From the NCBI GenBank assembly GCA_938008575.1, contig CALLKB010000265.1, forward strand, positions 1-7,015: 7,015 nt of DNA. The letters run 5' to 3'. Origin of the DNA: an uncultured Cytophagaceae bacterium. GTDB lineage: Bacteria > Bacteroidota > Bacteroidia > Cytophagales > Spirosomataceae. Shown here in pieces: positions 1 to 6,818 of this stretch. The notes below the pieces were generated by a model. The model saw nothing but the letters and a program-made list of their open reading frames with translations, did no database searches and was not told the origin of the DNA. Each line of letters opens with the position of its first letter. Position 1 is the first letter of the stretch. A program made the position numbers and the translations under genes.

Positions 1-839
1 GAACTTTTAGCGCCATATTGTACGATATTAAACGTGTCTTTTTTAAATGCCGTACCTGCCACATTCGGTAATTCAAAGGCGTATTTTTGTGTAAAATCGG
101 ATTTTTTCAGAAAGCTTTTTAAATGCTCCGTCGAGTTATTTAGTGCATCAGCCACCAAATTAGCCATGCGTGTTGCCCCATAAGGCGAGAAATGCGTATC
201 ATCAGCTACGCCTTTCATGAATTTCTTAAAAATGCCAACGGGATAATGAAGGAATAGTTTTTTAGCTCCTTCGGGGCCCTCCTGTTGAATGATCGCTTTG
301 CTCGCTTTTTCGACATCGATCAACATCACCTTTTCCTGTGCAGCTACTTCGCGAACGACATTAGGGTAGTCGGCATGCTGATCCACAAACACGCCCGTCG
401 AATCAAATTTACGACGCTGTGTTGGGGTTAATAAAATAGGCGTTGCCCCAGCCGCACGCGTCTCTTTCACATAACGAATCAAGTTTGCACGGAAATCCGT
501 TTGAGCGGGTGCAAAGCGAGATGTATCACTTGCTTTGGCATCGTTATGGCCAAATTGAATAAATACATAATCCCCTTTTTTTAATTGGGATTGCACCTTC
601 GCCCAGCGACCTTCGCGGCGGAAACTTTTGGTGCTCCGACCATTATATGCATGGTTTTGAACCTCGACTGCCTCATTGAACAATTTGGCAAATGGCATAC
701 CCCAACCGGTTTCAGGAAAATCTGCGGGGATTTTGTCGGCCATCGTAGAATCGCCAATTAAAAATACGCGAAGTGGTTCGGTAGCCGAGAAGCTGAAGAG
801 TAAAAATGTGCTGATGATCAGCGCAAAACGAAGTCTCAT
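1..839 (-). CDS. Secreted SGNH/GDSL (CE12-type) rhamnogalacturonan acetylesterase, probably fused to a GH28 polygalacturonase; 3' end outside window
   Basis: The frame opens at the ATG at 839-837 and stays open to the window edge (279 codons plus 2 bases), so the C-terminus is missing. Residues 1-19 look like a signal peptide (MRLR, a hydrophobic stretch, then SFSA) without a lipobox Cys, implying export. SGNH hydrolase blocks are visible: GDST at 29-32 (nucleophile Ser31), NGRST at 66-70 (block II Gly67), GHND at 97-100 (block III Asn99) and DDTHFSP at 213-219 (catalytic Asp213/His216). The order and sequence match the CE12 rhamnogalacturonan acetylesterases, which remove acetyl groups from pectin. 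That domain is complete by about residue 240. After a linker, residues 270-278 read FNIVQYGAK, typical of the first strand of GH28 polygalacturonases. The esterase call is strong; the fusion is inferred from this short stretch. It lies 52 nt behind the MoxR gene on the same strand and may be cotranscribed or have its own control. Confidence 0.88.
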   Translation of the reverse strand, partial: MRLRFALIISTFLLFSFSATEPLRVFLIGDSTMADKIPADFPETGWGMPFAKLFNEAVEVQNHAYNGRSTKSFRREGRWAKVQSQLKKGDYVFIQFGHNDAKASDTSRFAPAQTDFRANLIRYVKETRAAGATPILLTPTQRRKFDSTGVFVDQHADYPNVVREVAAQEKVMLIDVEKASKAIIQQEGPEGAKKLFLHYPVGIFKKFMKGVADDTHFSPYGATRMANLVADALNNSTEHLKSFLKKSDFTQKYAFELPNVAGTAFKKDTFNIVQYGAKS

Positions 840-859
840 AAGGTCATAATTTGACCTTA
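839..859. repeat. Perfect 8-bp inverted repeat touching the esterase start codon
   Basis: The arms TAAGGTCA (839-846) and TGACCTTA (852-859) are exact reverse complements around a 5-bp AT spacer. On the coding (minus) strand the second arm ends with the A of the esterase ATG, so the repeat occupies the place of the ribosome-binding region. It could be a dimeric regulator's operator or a small mRNA hairpin limiting translation. It lacks the GC-rich stem and U-tract of an intrinsic terminator. The symmetry is directly visible; the function is unknown. Confidence 0.5.
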
Positions 860-891
860 AAAGCAATTAATTCGCCTGATTTACTGAAGAT

Positions 892-1851
892 TTAGCGATT
901 AATCGCCACCGAACTCAAAATCGTCTGAATGATTTGCAAACTCGTGATGTTATCTGCCTCAGCCTCATAAGTCAAAATAATCCGGTGGTTTAACACATCC
1001 GGAGTCATTTCTTTGATGTCTTCTGGCAAAACATAATCACGGCCCGCTAAGTAAGCCATTACTTTGGCCGCTAGATTTAAATGAATACTTGCGCGTGGTG
1101 ATGCTCCAAATTGAATGTAATCCGCTTCCTTCGTTAAGCCATAGTCCGCTGGATTACGCGTCGCAAAAATCAATTCAATGATGTAGCGTTCCAAGGTTTC
1201 CGAAATCGTGATTTCATTAATCTCTTTGCGAATCGCCTGAATGTCCTTCAAACTCAAAATGGCCTTTGGCACATAGTTGAAGTCCATATTCGACATCTTA
1301 CGCATCACCTCAAGCTCTTGTTCTTTATCTAAGTAATTTAAGAAAACCTTCAGCATAAAGCGGTCTACTTGTGCTTCCGGCAATGGAAATGTTCCTTCTT
1401 GCTCCACCGGATTTTGTGTCGCCAATACCAAAAATGGCTTGTCCAAAGGATAGGTTGTTTCGCCGATCGTCACTTGTTTTTCAGCCATGGCCTCCAACAA
1501 AGCCGATTGCACTTTTGCCGGGGCACGGTTAATCTCATCCGCCAAAATAATTTGTGCGAAAATAGGCCCTTTTTTTACTTCAAATTCGTTTTTTAAGGGA
1601 TTGTAAATCATCGTTCCCACCAAGTCGGAAGGAAGTAAATCCGGTGTAAATTGAATCCGTTGGAAATGCAAATCCAAGATTTTGGCAAGTGTATTGATTG
1701 TCAATGTTTTGGCTAAACCTGGAACACCTTCTAATAGGACGTGCCCTCCGGTAAAAAGGCCAACAAGCAAACGGTTGATGAGGCGTTCTTGACCAACCAC
1801 CACCTTGCCCATTTCATCAATGACTGCTTGAATTTTTTCTCTCGAATTCAT
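892..1851 (-). CDS. MoxR-family AAA+ ATPase
   Basis: This is a complete 319-residue cytoplasmic AAA+ ATPase of the MoxR (AAA_3) family, a normal length. Visible motifs: Walker A GVPGLAKT at 42-49, Walker B ILADEINRA around 102-110 (Asp105/Glu106), sensor 1 LATQNP at 143-148, the FPLPEAQVDRF segment at 155-165 carrying the arginine-finger region, and sensor 2 GASPRA at 249-254 (Arg253), followed by the C-terminal helical lid. MoxR proteins use ATP to remodel or activate client proteins, commonly those with von Willebrand factor A domains. In most genomes the gene sits next to DUF58 and VWA-domain genes, but neither is present here. The ATG (1851-1849) follows the stop of the DUF486 gene by one base, so translation is probably coupled. 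The client cannot be read from this context. Confidence 0.95.
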   Translation of the reverse strand: MNSREKIQAVIDEMGKVVVGQERLINRLLVGLFTGGHVLLEGVPGLAKTLTINTLAKILDLHFQRIQFTPDLLPSDLVGTMIYNPLKNEFEVKKGPIFAQIILADEINRAPAKVQSALLEAMAEKQVTIGETTYPLDKPFLVLATQNPVEQEGTFPLPEAQVDRFMLKVFLNYLDKEQELEVMRKMSNMDFNYVPKAILSLKDIQAIRKEINEITISETLERYIIELIFATRNPADYGLTKEADYIQFGASPRASIHLNLAAKVMAYLAGRDYVLPEDIKEMTPDVLNHRIILTYEAEADNITSLQIIQTILSSVAINR

Positions 1852-1852
1852 A

Positions 1853-2224
1853 TTACCATTTTTTAAAAATCACGATGACCGCCAGGATAATTAATCCAAA
1901 GCCGACGAAGTGATTCCAAGCTAATTTTTCGGACTTAACGACGAAAATAAGAAAAAGTGTGAACACTATCAGGGATAATGCTTCTTGAATCGTTTTCAAT
2001 TCAAAGAAAGTAAACGGACCTCCGTTTGCTTTAAATCCTAATTTATTGGCGGGTACTTGCAAGACATATTCAAAGAACGCAAGTCCCCAACTGAAAAATA
2101 TGATACTCCAAATCCCTGCATGTTTCAGCCACGATGTTTCCTTCCATTGCAAATGACCATACCAAGCGATGGTCATAAACAAGTTCGAAAGGGCCAATAA
2201 GATGATCGTAATCAATCCTCTCAT
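1853..2224 (-). CDS. DUF486 / DMT-like small membrane protein
   Basis: The product has 123 residues and four predicted membrane helices, at about 3-21, 37-56, 80-97 and 104-120, with a basic C-terminal KKW. The N-terminal FMTIAWYGHLQ stretch (16-26) and the FFSWGLAFFEYVLQVPANKLG stretch (from 43) are characteristic of the DUF486 family, placed in the drug/metabolite transporter superfamily. Family members are about this long and their substrate is unknown. Four helices suggest a dimer, as in small multidrug resistance proteins, but that is an inference. The ATG (2224-2222) directly abuts the ettA stop codon, and its own stop is one base from the moxR start, so it is the middle gene of a tight three-gene operon. 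Confidence 0.85.
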   Translation of the reverse strand: MRGLITIILLALSNLFMTIAWYGHLQWKETSWLKHAGIWSIIFFSWGLAFFEYVLQVPANKLGFKANGGPFTFFELKTIQEALSLIVFTLFLIFVVKSEKLAWNHFVGFGLIILAVIVIFKKW

Positions 2225-3889
2225 CTATTGTAATTTCTTGTAACGAATACGTTTCGGTGTCGCGTCGCCTAAACGTTTTTTACGTGCTTCCTCGTATTCT
2301 GAATAGTTTCCTTCAAAATAAGTCACCTGCGAATCGCCTTCAAATGCCAAAATATGCGTAGCAATACGATCCAAGAACCATCTGTCGTGGGAAATAACCA
2401 CAGCACATCCCGCAAAATTTTCAAGTCCTTCTTCTAATGCTCGCAATGTATTAACATCCAAGTCATTGGTTGGCTCATCCAGCAACAACACATTCGCACC
2501 TTCCTTCAGCATCATCGCTAAGTGAACGCGGTTACGCTCCCCTCCAGATAAATTGCCAATTTTCTTCTCTTGATCTGCTCCGTTGAAGTTGAATTTACTC
2601 ACATAAGCGCGTGCATTCGATTGCTTACCTCCTAACATGATCCAATCGTTCCCTTCGGCAATGGTTTCGTAGACCGACTTCTCCGCAATTAATTGATTGT
2701 GCTCCTGATCTACATAGGCCAACTTCACCGTTTCACCCACCTCAAAACTGCCAGAATCCGGCTGTAATTGGCCCGTAATTAATTTAAACATCGTTGTTTT
2801 ACCGGCACCGTTTGGCCCAATGATTCCTACGATACCTGCTGGAGGTAATGAAAAGCTTACGTTTTCATACAATAATTTATCGCCAAAGGATTTAGAAACA
2901 CCTTGAACTTCGATTACCTTATTTCCCAAACGAGGACCTGCCGGTATGAATAATTCTAATTTGTCTTCTTTCTGGCGATTCTCTTCGGATAATAATTTCT
3001 CGTAAGCGCCGATACGTGCTTTGGACTTGGCTTGGCGTGCTTTGGGAGCCATACGAACCCATTCCAACTCGCGTTGTAAGGTTTTTTGACGACGTGATTC
3101 TGTCTTCTCTTCTTGTGCTAAACGATTTTGTTTTTGCTCTAACCAAGATGAGTAATTTCCTTTCCAAGGAATTCCCTCGCCACGATCTAATTCTAAAATC
3201 CATCCTGCCACGTTATCCAAGAAATAACGATCGTGAGTTACAGCAATAACTGTTCCTTTGTATTGGCGTAAATGTTGTTCTAACCAATCCACAGATTCCG
3301 CATCCAAGTGGTTGGTCGGCTCATCAAGCAATAAAACATCTGGCTCCTGTAACAACAAGCGGCAAAGTGCCACGCGACGTTTTTCTCCTCCTGAGAGCGT
3401 GCTAACAAGTGCATCAGAATCCGGACAACGCAAGGCGTCCATGGCTTTTTCCAAGCGTGTATCTAATTCCCACGCGTTGCAATGGTCAAGTTTTTCTTGT
3501 ACTTCCCCTTGGCGGGCTAATAATTTATCGAAATCGGCATCCGGATCTGCAAAAGCCTCATTGATTTCATCAAACTCTTTTAACAAGTTTTTGATTTCCA
3601 CCACAGCTTCTTCCACAACTTCCAGAACCGTTTTATTGGGATCTAATTGTGGTTCTTGTTCAAGCAAGCCAACACTGTAGCCGGGAGACCAAACAACATC
3701 ACCCGTGTAGGATTTATCTAGTCCCGCGATGATACGAAGTAAGGTCGACTTACCAGATCCATTGAGACCTAATACCCCGATTTTAGCCCCGTAAAAGAAG
3801 GAAAGATAGATGTTTTTAATAATCGTTTTCTGTGGTGGGATGACTTTGGAAACCCGTTCCATCGAAAAGATAATCGTCTCGTTACTCAT
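2225..3889 (-). CDS. ettA: Energy-dependent translational throttle protein EttA (ABC-F ATPase)
   Basis: The product has 554 residues, close to the E. coli EttA length of about 555, and is collinear with it throughout as far as I recall that sequence. It has two ABC ATPase domains and no membrane segments. NBD1: Walker A GLNGSGKST at 41-49, signature LSGGE at 165-169, Walker B LLLDEP at 186-191 (Glu190), switch His219. NBD2: Walker A GPNGAGKT at 358-365, signature LSGGE at 448-452, Walker B LLLDEP at 468-473 (Glu472), His501. The acidic insert at about 95-135 matches the arm. The basic linker around 245-315 is the P-site tRNA interaction motif. EttA binds the ribosomal E site and gates entry into elongation according to the ATP/ADP ratio. 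All catalytic residues are present. It is the first gene of the minus-strand operon, starting at the ATG at 3889-3887, with only an A-rich upstream sequence rather than a Shine-Dalgarno. Confidence 0.97.
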   Translation of the reverse strand: MSNETIIFSMERVSKVIPPQKTIIKNIYLSFFYGAKIGVLGLNGSGKSTLLRIIAGLDKSYTGDVVWSPGYSVGLLEQEPQLDPNKTVLEVVEEAVVEIKNLLKEFDEINEAFADPDADFDKLLARQGEVQEKLDHCNAWELDTRLEKAMDALRCPDSDALVSTLSGGEKRRVALCRLLLQEPDVLLLDEPTNHLDAESVDWLEQHLRQYKGTVIAVTHDRYFLDNVAGWILELDRGEGIPWKGNYSSWLEQKQNRLAQEEKTESRRQKTLQRELEWVRMAPKARQAKSKARIGAYEKLLSEENRQKEDKLELFIPAGPRLGNKVIEVQGVSKSFGDKLLYENVSFSLPPAGIVGIIGPNGAGKTTMFKLITGQLQPDSGSFEVGETVKLAYVDQEHNQLIAEKSVYETIAEGNDWIMLGGKQSNARAYVSKFNFNGADQEKKIGNLSGGERNRVHLAMMLKEGANVLLLDEPTNDLDVNTLRALEEGLENFAGCAVVISHDRWFLDRIATHILAFEGDSQVTYFEGNYSEYEEARKKRLGDATPKRIRYKKLQ

Positions 3890-4081
3890 GTTATTTGCTT
3901 AAAATTTGAAAAGAACCTGCAAAGAATGTGAAATTTGTGTAAAAAAATGAATTTCGGGGGTGGAATTCTTTATTTATTCATAAAAAAATAGATAAATTGT
4001 GTCAGGATTTTATTTGAATAAATCCAATGTTAAGTCCTTGAGTTAGCGCGTTTGCTCGAAGCTCTTTATTTTAAAAACTCT
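3890..4081. promoter_or_regulatory. Divergent intergenic region between ettA and the DUF349 gene
   Basis: This is 192 bp of strongly AT-rich DNA between two divergent start codons, so it must carry promoters for both sides. I found no convincing paired -33/-7 elements. The octamer TTTATTTG at 4009-4016 matches the Bacteroidota -7 consensus TAnnTTTG at all but one specified position, but no TTTG lies at the right distance upstream. It forms the left part of a small palindrome, TTTATT (4009-4014) and AATAAA (4017-4022), which may be chance in such AT-rich sequence. A lone G-rich run occurs at 3956-3962. No coding region is supported here. Confidence 0.5.
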
Positions 4082-5356
4082 ATGAACCACCTCGTAAAAA
4101 ATGAGTACGGATTTTGCCAAGATGGCAAAGTGTACATCAATGCCTATTTAAACTTCCCTCAACGTGAAATTGGATTTGTTCGCAATACTGAACAAGAAGC
4201 TTTAGACTACTTTGTCAATCGCTTTGAATTAGCTAAAACCAAAGTTATTCAGCTAGCATCCGAAATCAATGATGTTCAAAACAAAGGATCTTATTTGACC
4301 AAAGTCGTTCAGATGAAAGCCTATTTGGCTGAATTTGATGGCTTGGGTGATTTTGTGCCACTATTTAAGCAGCTGGATTCATTAGAGGTATTCTTGCGCG
4401 ATTTGATCCAAAATAATCAAATTAAAAACCTCGAAATCAAACGTGCCCTTATTGAGGATGCGAAAGCGATTGCGGGTCAAGAAGATGTCTTGCAAGCGAC
4501 GGAAGATTTGATGGAATTGAAAGCCAAATGGGTGAAGACAGGTCCAGTTGACAAGCAGTTTCAAGATAGCTTAACGGAAAGTTTTCAAGCGGTGATGGAT
4601 GATTTCTTCTTGCGTCGTCGGGCGTATTTCGAAGAGAAAAATCGCCAGATTGATGAAAAGATTGCGCTGTTACAGGGCTTCATCGATTCTGTTCACCAAT
4701 TGCGTAAAGCGGAAGATTTGGATGACTCAATTATCAAAGTAAAAGAATTGCAAAAAGAATGGAAGAATGTCGTAGGCTTGCCTCCAAAGAAACAATCCAT
4801 GTTATGGAAGAATTTCAAGAAGGCTAATGACATGTTCTTTGAAAAATATAACCGCGTCAAAGGGATTGAATACAAACCTCGGGTAGATCCTCGTATTCAA
4901 GAGTTGACTTCCATGACAGGTGAATTGGAATTGAAATTACATGACCAAGTAAATATCGTTTCCACGGCTGATTTGGCTAAGGCTTATTTAGTCAAATGGA
5001 AAGAAATCACGGCACAAATTAAATCGGTTGACCGCCAAATGGCTGAACGATTCCGGAATGTCTGTGATAAGATATTTGAGATGAATTATCTATTACGTGT
5101 GATTTCCTATCGCCATCCTGCTTTGAATGAAAAACCGCGCATCGAGCAGTTGAAGATCATGATTAATCAAATGGATTACATGACCAAAAAGGAGCGAGGC
5201 GAGTTAGAGGATTTCATTGCGCAAGCAGAAAGTGACCGTCAAATGGAAGAGAAGCCTGTCATCAGTAAAATCAATACGCAGAAGCGTAAGATTAGCATGA
5301 AGGAATTGCTTTTGACCGGCTTTAAAACAGAACTTGACGCTTTATTAAACGCTTAA
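4082..5356 (+). CDS. DUF349 domain-repeat protein
   Basis: The 424-residue product is charged and probably almost entirely helical, with no signal peptide or membrane segment. At least three DUF349-type repeats can be read, with the pattern L-x-x-x-W-K ... F-x-x-x-x-D-x-F-F: about 140-187 (LKAKWVKTG to FFLRRRAYFEEK), 213-260 (LQKEWKNVVGLPPKK to MFFEKYNRVKG), and a more divergent copy at 295-335 (YLVKWKEITAQIK to IFEMNYL). The N-terminal NEYGFCQDGKVYINAYLNFP segment followed by REIGFVR looks like the usual Bacteroidota form of this protein. The molecular function is not known to me. I chose the ATG at 4082 because similarity begins there; the frame also permits TTG at 4052, adding ten residues. 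The gene is convergent with mpl and overlaps its end by 12 bp. Confidence 0.88.
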   Translation: MNHLVKNEYGFCQDGKVYINAYLNFPQREIGFVRNTEQEALDYFVNRFELAKTKVIQLASEINDVQNKGSYLTKVVQMKAYLAEFDGLGDFVPLFKQLDSLEVFLRDLIQNNQIKNLEIKRALIEDAKAIAGQEDVLQATEDLMELKAKWVKTGPVDKQFQDSLTESFQAVMDDFFLRRRAYFEEKNRQIDEKIALLQGFIDSVHQLRKAEDLDDSIIKVKELQKEWKNVVGLPPKKQSMLWKNFKKANDMFFEKYNRVKGIEYKPRVDPRIQELTSMTGELELKLHDQVNIVSTADLAKAYLVKWKEITAQIKSVDRQMAERFRNVCDKIFEMNYLLRVISYRHPALNEKPRIEQLKIMINQMDYMTKKERGELEDFIAQAESDRQMEEKPVISKINTQKRKISMKELLLTGFKTELDALLNA

Positions 5357-5361
5357 TAAGC
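5339..5361. terminator. Palindrome spanning both stop codons; possible weak bidirectional terminator
   Basis: TTATTAA (5342-5348) and TTAATAA (5353-5359) form a perfect 7-bp inverted repeat around ACGC. With one bulged T the stem extends by GC pairs at 5339-5340 and 5360-5361. It sits exactly where two convergent genes end, which fits a shared hairpin terminator. Neither strand has a following T-tract and the stem is AU-rich, so it would be weak. It may instead reflect constraint from the overlapping stop codons. Confidence 0.35.
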
Positions 5362-6715
5362 CCATCTCATTTCCTAGTGCAGGAAGGTCTAAACCATCAA
5401 ATGTTCCGGATGACATCATCAGGAGATTCGCATTTGACCAGGTTTGGGCCAAAATTACCTGTTTCAGTGTTTCCGCATCACGGATGACTTTCAGATTCGG
5501 ATGTTTGAAATAGGTTTTCACAACGGATTCTTCCATACGATCCATGCGTTTGATTTCGCGCGCATGTTCGCTTAAATACACAATCGCTTCATCCGCTAGA
5601 TTCAAAGTTTCCGCATATTCAGGTAAGAATGCCGGATTTAAACTGCTGAATGTATGTAGCTCTAAACAGGCCACAAGTTTACGGCTTGGAAATTGATTCT
5701 TTAAAGCCTGCGTCGTTGCTTTCACTTTCGATGGTGCATGTGCAAAATCCTTATACAATAAGCTTGTTTCCGATGAAGCTACTAATTCCAAACGCTTCGC
5801 TGCACCTTTGAATGTGGCAATCGCCTCATAAAAATCGCTTTGATTTACGCCAATTTGCTCGCAGATTAAGCGTGCACCATTCAAGTTTTTCAAGCTATGT
5901 TCCCCGAAAACTTGAATCGGATACGACTTGCCATCTTCCCCTTTCAGAATAGTCTGGCCATTGTCAATTTTCGCTGGATGTGCCTCATATCCCGTTTTTT
6001 CGCAATGTTCAGGGCAGTCGGCCGTTAAATGATTTAGTACCGAATCTGTTTGGTCAAAGAATAAACTACCTGCTTTGGGTAATCCGGCAATCAAGGTTTT
6101 GAAGGAATCTGTGTAGGACTCAAAGGTTGGATAGACATTGATATGATCCCAGGCTATTCCTGAAATCAAGCAAATATGCGGCTGGTATAAAAGAAATTTC
6201 GCCCGACGGTCAATCGGAGATGCGAGGTATTCATCCCCTTCGATGATGATGATCGGAGCATCAGATAGGGAAGCCATGAATTCGAAGCCTTCGATGCGGG
6301 CGCCAACTAAATAGTCAAACTTCCGACCTAATGTCTTCAAGACATGCAAAACCATGGAGGTAATGCTCGTTTTGCCGTGACTTCCTGCAATGACGATGCG
6401 TTGCTTGTTAAGGCTTTGCTTATATAAAAAGGATGGATAGGATTCTACGGGAATACCTAATTCCTGGGCTTTCAGTAATTCTGGATTGTCAGGACGCGCG
6501 TGCATGCCCACGATGACCGCCTCCAAATCTGTCGTTATTTTTTCTGGGAACCAACCAAATTCCTCAGGTAAGATGCCGTGTTGGGCTAATAAACTTTTGG
6601 AAGGTTCATAAATCTCATCGTCGGAGCCACTAATTTCGTAGCCTTTTGTTTTCAATGCTAATGCTAAATTGTGCATGGCAGCGCCGCCGATTGCGATAAA
6701 ATGTATTTTGGGCAT
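5345..6715 (-). CDS. mpl: UDP-N-acetylmuramate:L-alanyl-gamma-D-glutamyl-meso-diaminopimelate ligase (murein peptide ligase, Mpl)
   Basis: This complete 456-residue Mur ligase, near the usual Mpl length, joins recycled L-Ala-D-Glu-meso-DAP tripeptide to UDP-MurNAc in the cytoplasm using ATP. The N-terminal Rossmann domain opens with IHFIAIGGAAMHNLA (4-18) and GSD at 30-32. The central domain has the ATP-binding loop GSHGKT at 111-116, the metal-site EGDEY at 159-163 and WDHINVY at 189-195 (His191). The C-terminal domain has AAKRLE at 305-310 (Arg308), YKDFAHAPSK at 321-330, and MSSGTFDGL at 434-442, which resembles the Mpl rather than the MurC ending. Compared with the E. coli YDDFAHHP motif, one Asp is Lys and the second His is Ala; I believe this is usual in Bacteroidota homologues. 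The start at 6715 places the Rossmann fold correctly. The 3' end overlaps the convergent DUF349 gene. MurC is the main alternative and is less likely. Confidence 0.92.
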   Translation of the reverse strand: MPKIHFIAIGGAAMHNLALALKTKGYEISGSDDEIYEPSKSLLAQHGILPEEFGWFPEKITTDLEAVIVGMHARPDNPELLKAQELGIPVESYPSFLYKQSLNKQRIVIAGSHGKTSITSMVLHVLKTLGRKFDYLVGARIEGFEFMASLSDAPIIIIEGDEYLASPIDRRAKFLLYQPHICLISGIAWDHINVYPTFESYTDSFKTLIAGLPKAGSLFFDQTDSVLNHLTADCPEHCEKTGYEAHPAKIDNGQTILKGEDGKSYPIQVFGEHSLKNLNGARLICEQIGVNQSDFYEAIATFKGAAKRLELVASSETSLLYKDFAHAPSKVKATTQALKNQFPSRKLVACLELHTFSSLNPAFLPEYAETLNLADEAIVYLSEHAREIKRMDRMEESVVKTYFKHPNLKVIRDAETLKQVILAQTWSNANLLMMSSGTFDGLDLPALGNEMGLLSV

Positions 6716-6736
6716 AATAACTTAATCTGTAATTCG

Positions 6737-6768
6737 TTTGCAAAGTACATACTTTTATTGCAGTTTTG
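6737..6768 (+). promoter_or_regulatory. Candidate Bacteroidota-type promoter for the arginine decarboxylase gene
   Basis: TTTG at 6737-6740 and CAGTTTTG at 6761-6768 are separated by 20 bp. The Bacteroidota housekeeping consensus is TTTG, about 19 bp, then TAnnTTTG; only the first base of the second element differs. Transcription would begin near 6775, giving a leader of about 45 nt. No comparably good pair was found for mpl on the opposite strand of this 103-bp divergent gap. This is a match by eye only. Confidence 0.4.
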
Positions 6769-6783
6769 CACGTTTTTCCACAA

Positions 6784-6801
6784 ACTCAAGTACGCTTGAG
6801 T
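6784..6801 (+). promoter_or_regulatory. Seven-base-pair hairpin in the decarboxylase leader
   Basis: ACTCAAG (6784-6790) and CTTGAGT (6795-6801) are perfect inverted repeats around TACG. In the plus-strand transcript they would form a 7-bp stem capped by a UACG tetraloop, 17 nt before the decarboxylase ATG and just inside the predicted leader. It could be an mRNA structure affecting translation or a DNA operator shared with mpl. No T-tract follows, so it is not an obvious terminator. Confidence 0.45.
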
Positions 6802-6818
6802 ACAATTCATCTGACTGA

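Noticed and set aside
840..891. Intrinsic terminator between moxR and the esterase gene
   Set aside because: The inverted repeat is short with an AT loop, abuts the next start codon and has no following T-tract on the minus strand.
1369..1596. Open frame opposite moxR
   Set aside because: It overlaps the conserved Walker B and sensor 1 coding region, and its Cys/Phe-rich translation is typical of an antisense shadow.
2919..3680. Open frames inside ettA on both strands (2919-3203 minus, 3016-3249 plus, 3258-3680 plus)
   Set aside because: They lie wholly within the strongly conserved ettA frame, and their Ser/Arg-rich translations resemble no protein family; they are shadows.
2225..3889. Antibiotic-resistance type ABC-F protein
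   Set aside because: The length, the short basic linker and near-continuous identity with EttA motifs favour the housekeeping translation factor over an ARE-type protector.
4052..4081. TTG start for the DUF349 protein
   Set aside because: The ten extra residues are not part of the recognisable N-terminus, and an ATG at 4082 begins where similarity starts. It cannot be wholly excluded.
4382..4875. Two 60-codon minus-strand frames inside the DUF349 gene
   Set aside because: They are antisense to clear repeat-coding sequence and have no recognisable content.
5345..6715. MurC (UDP-MurNAc:L-alanine ligase)
   Set aside because: The EGDEY and MSSGTFDGL motifs and the overall length fit the Mpl branch better.
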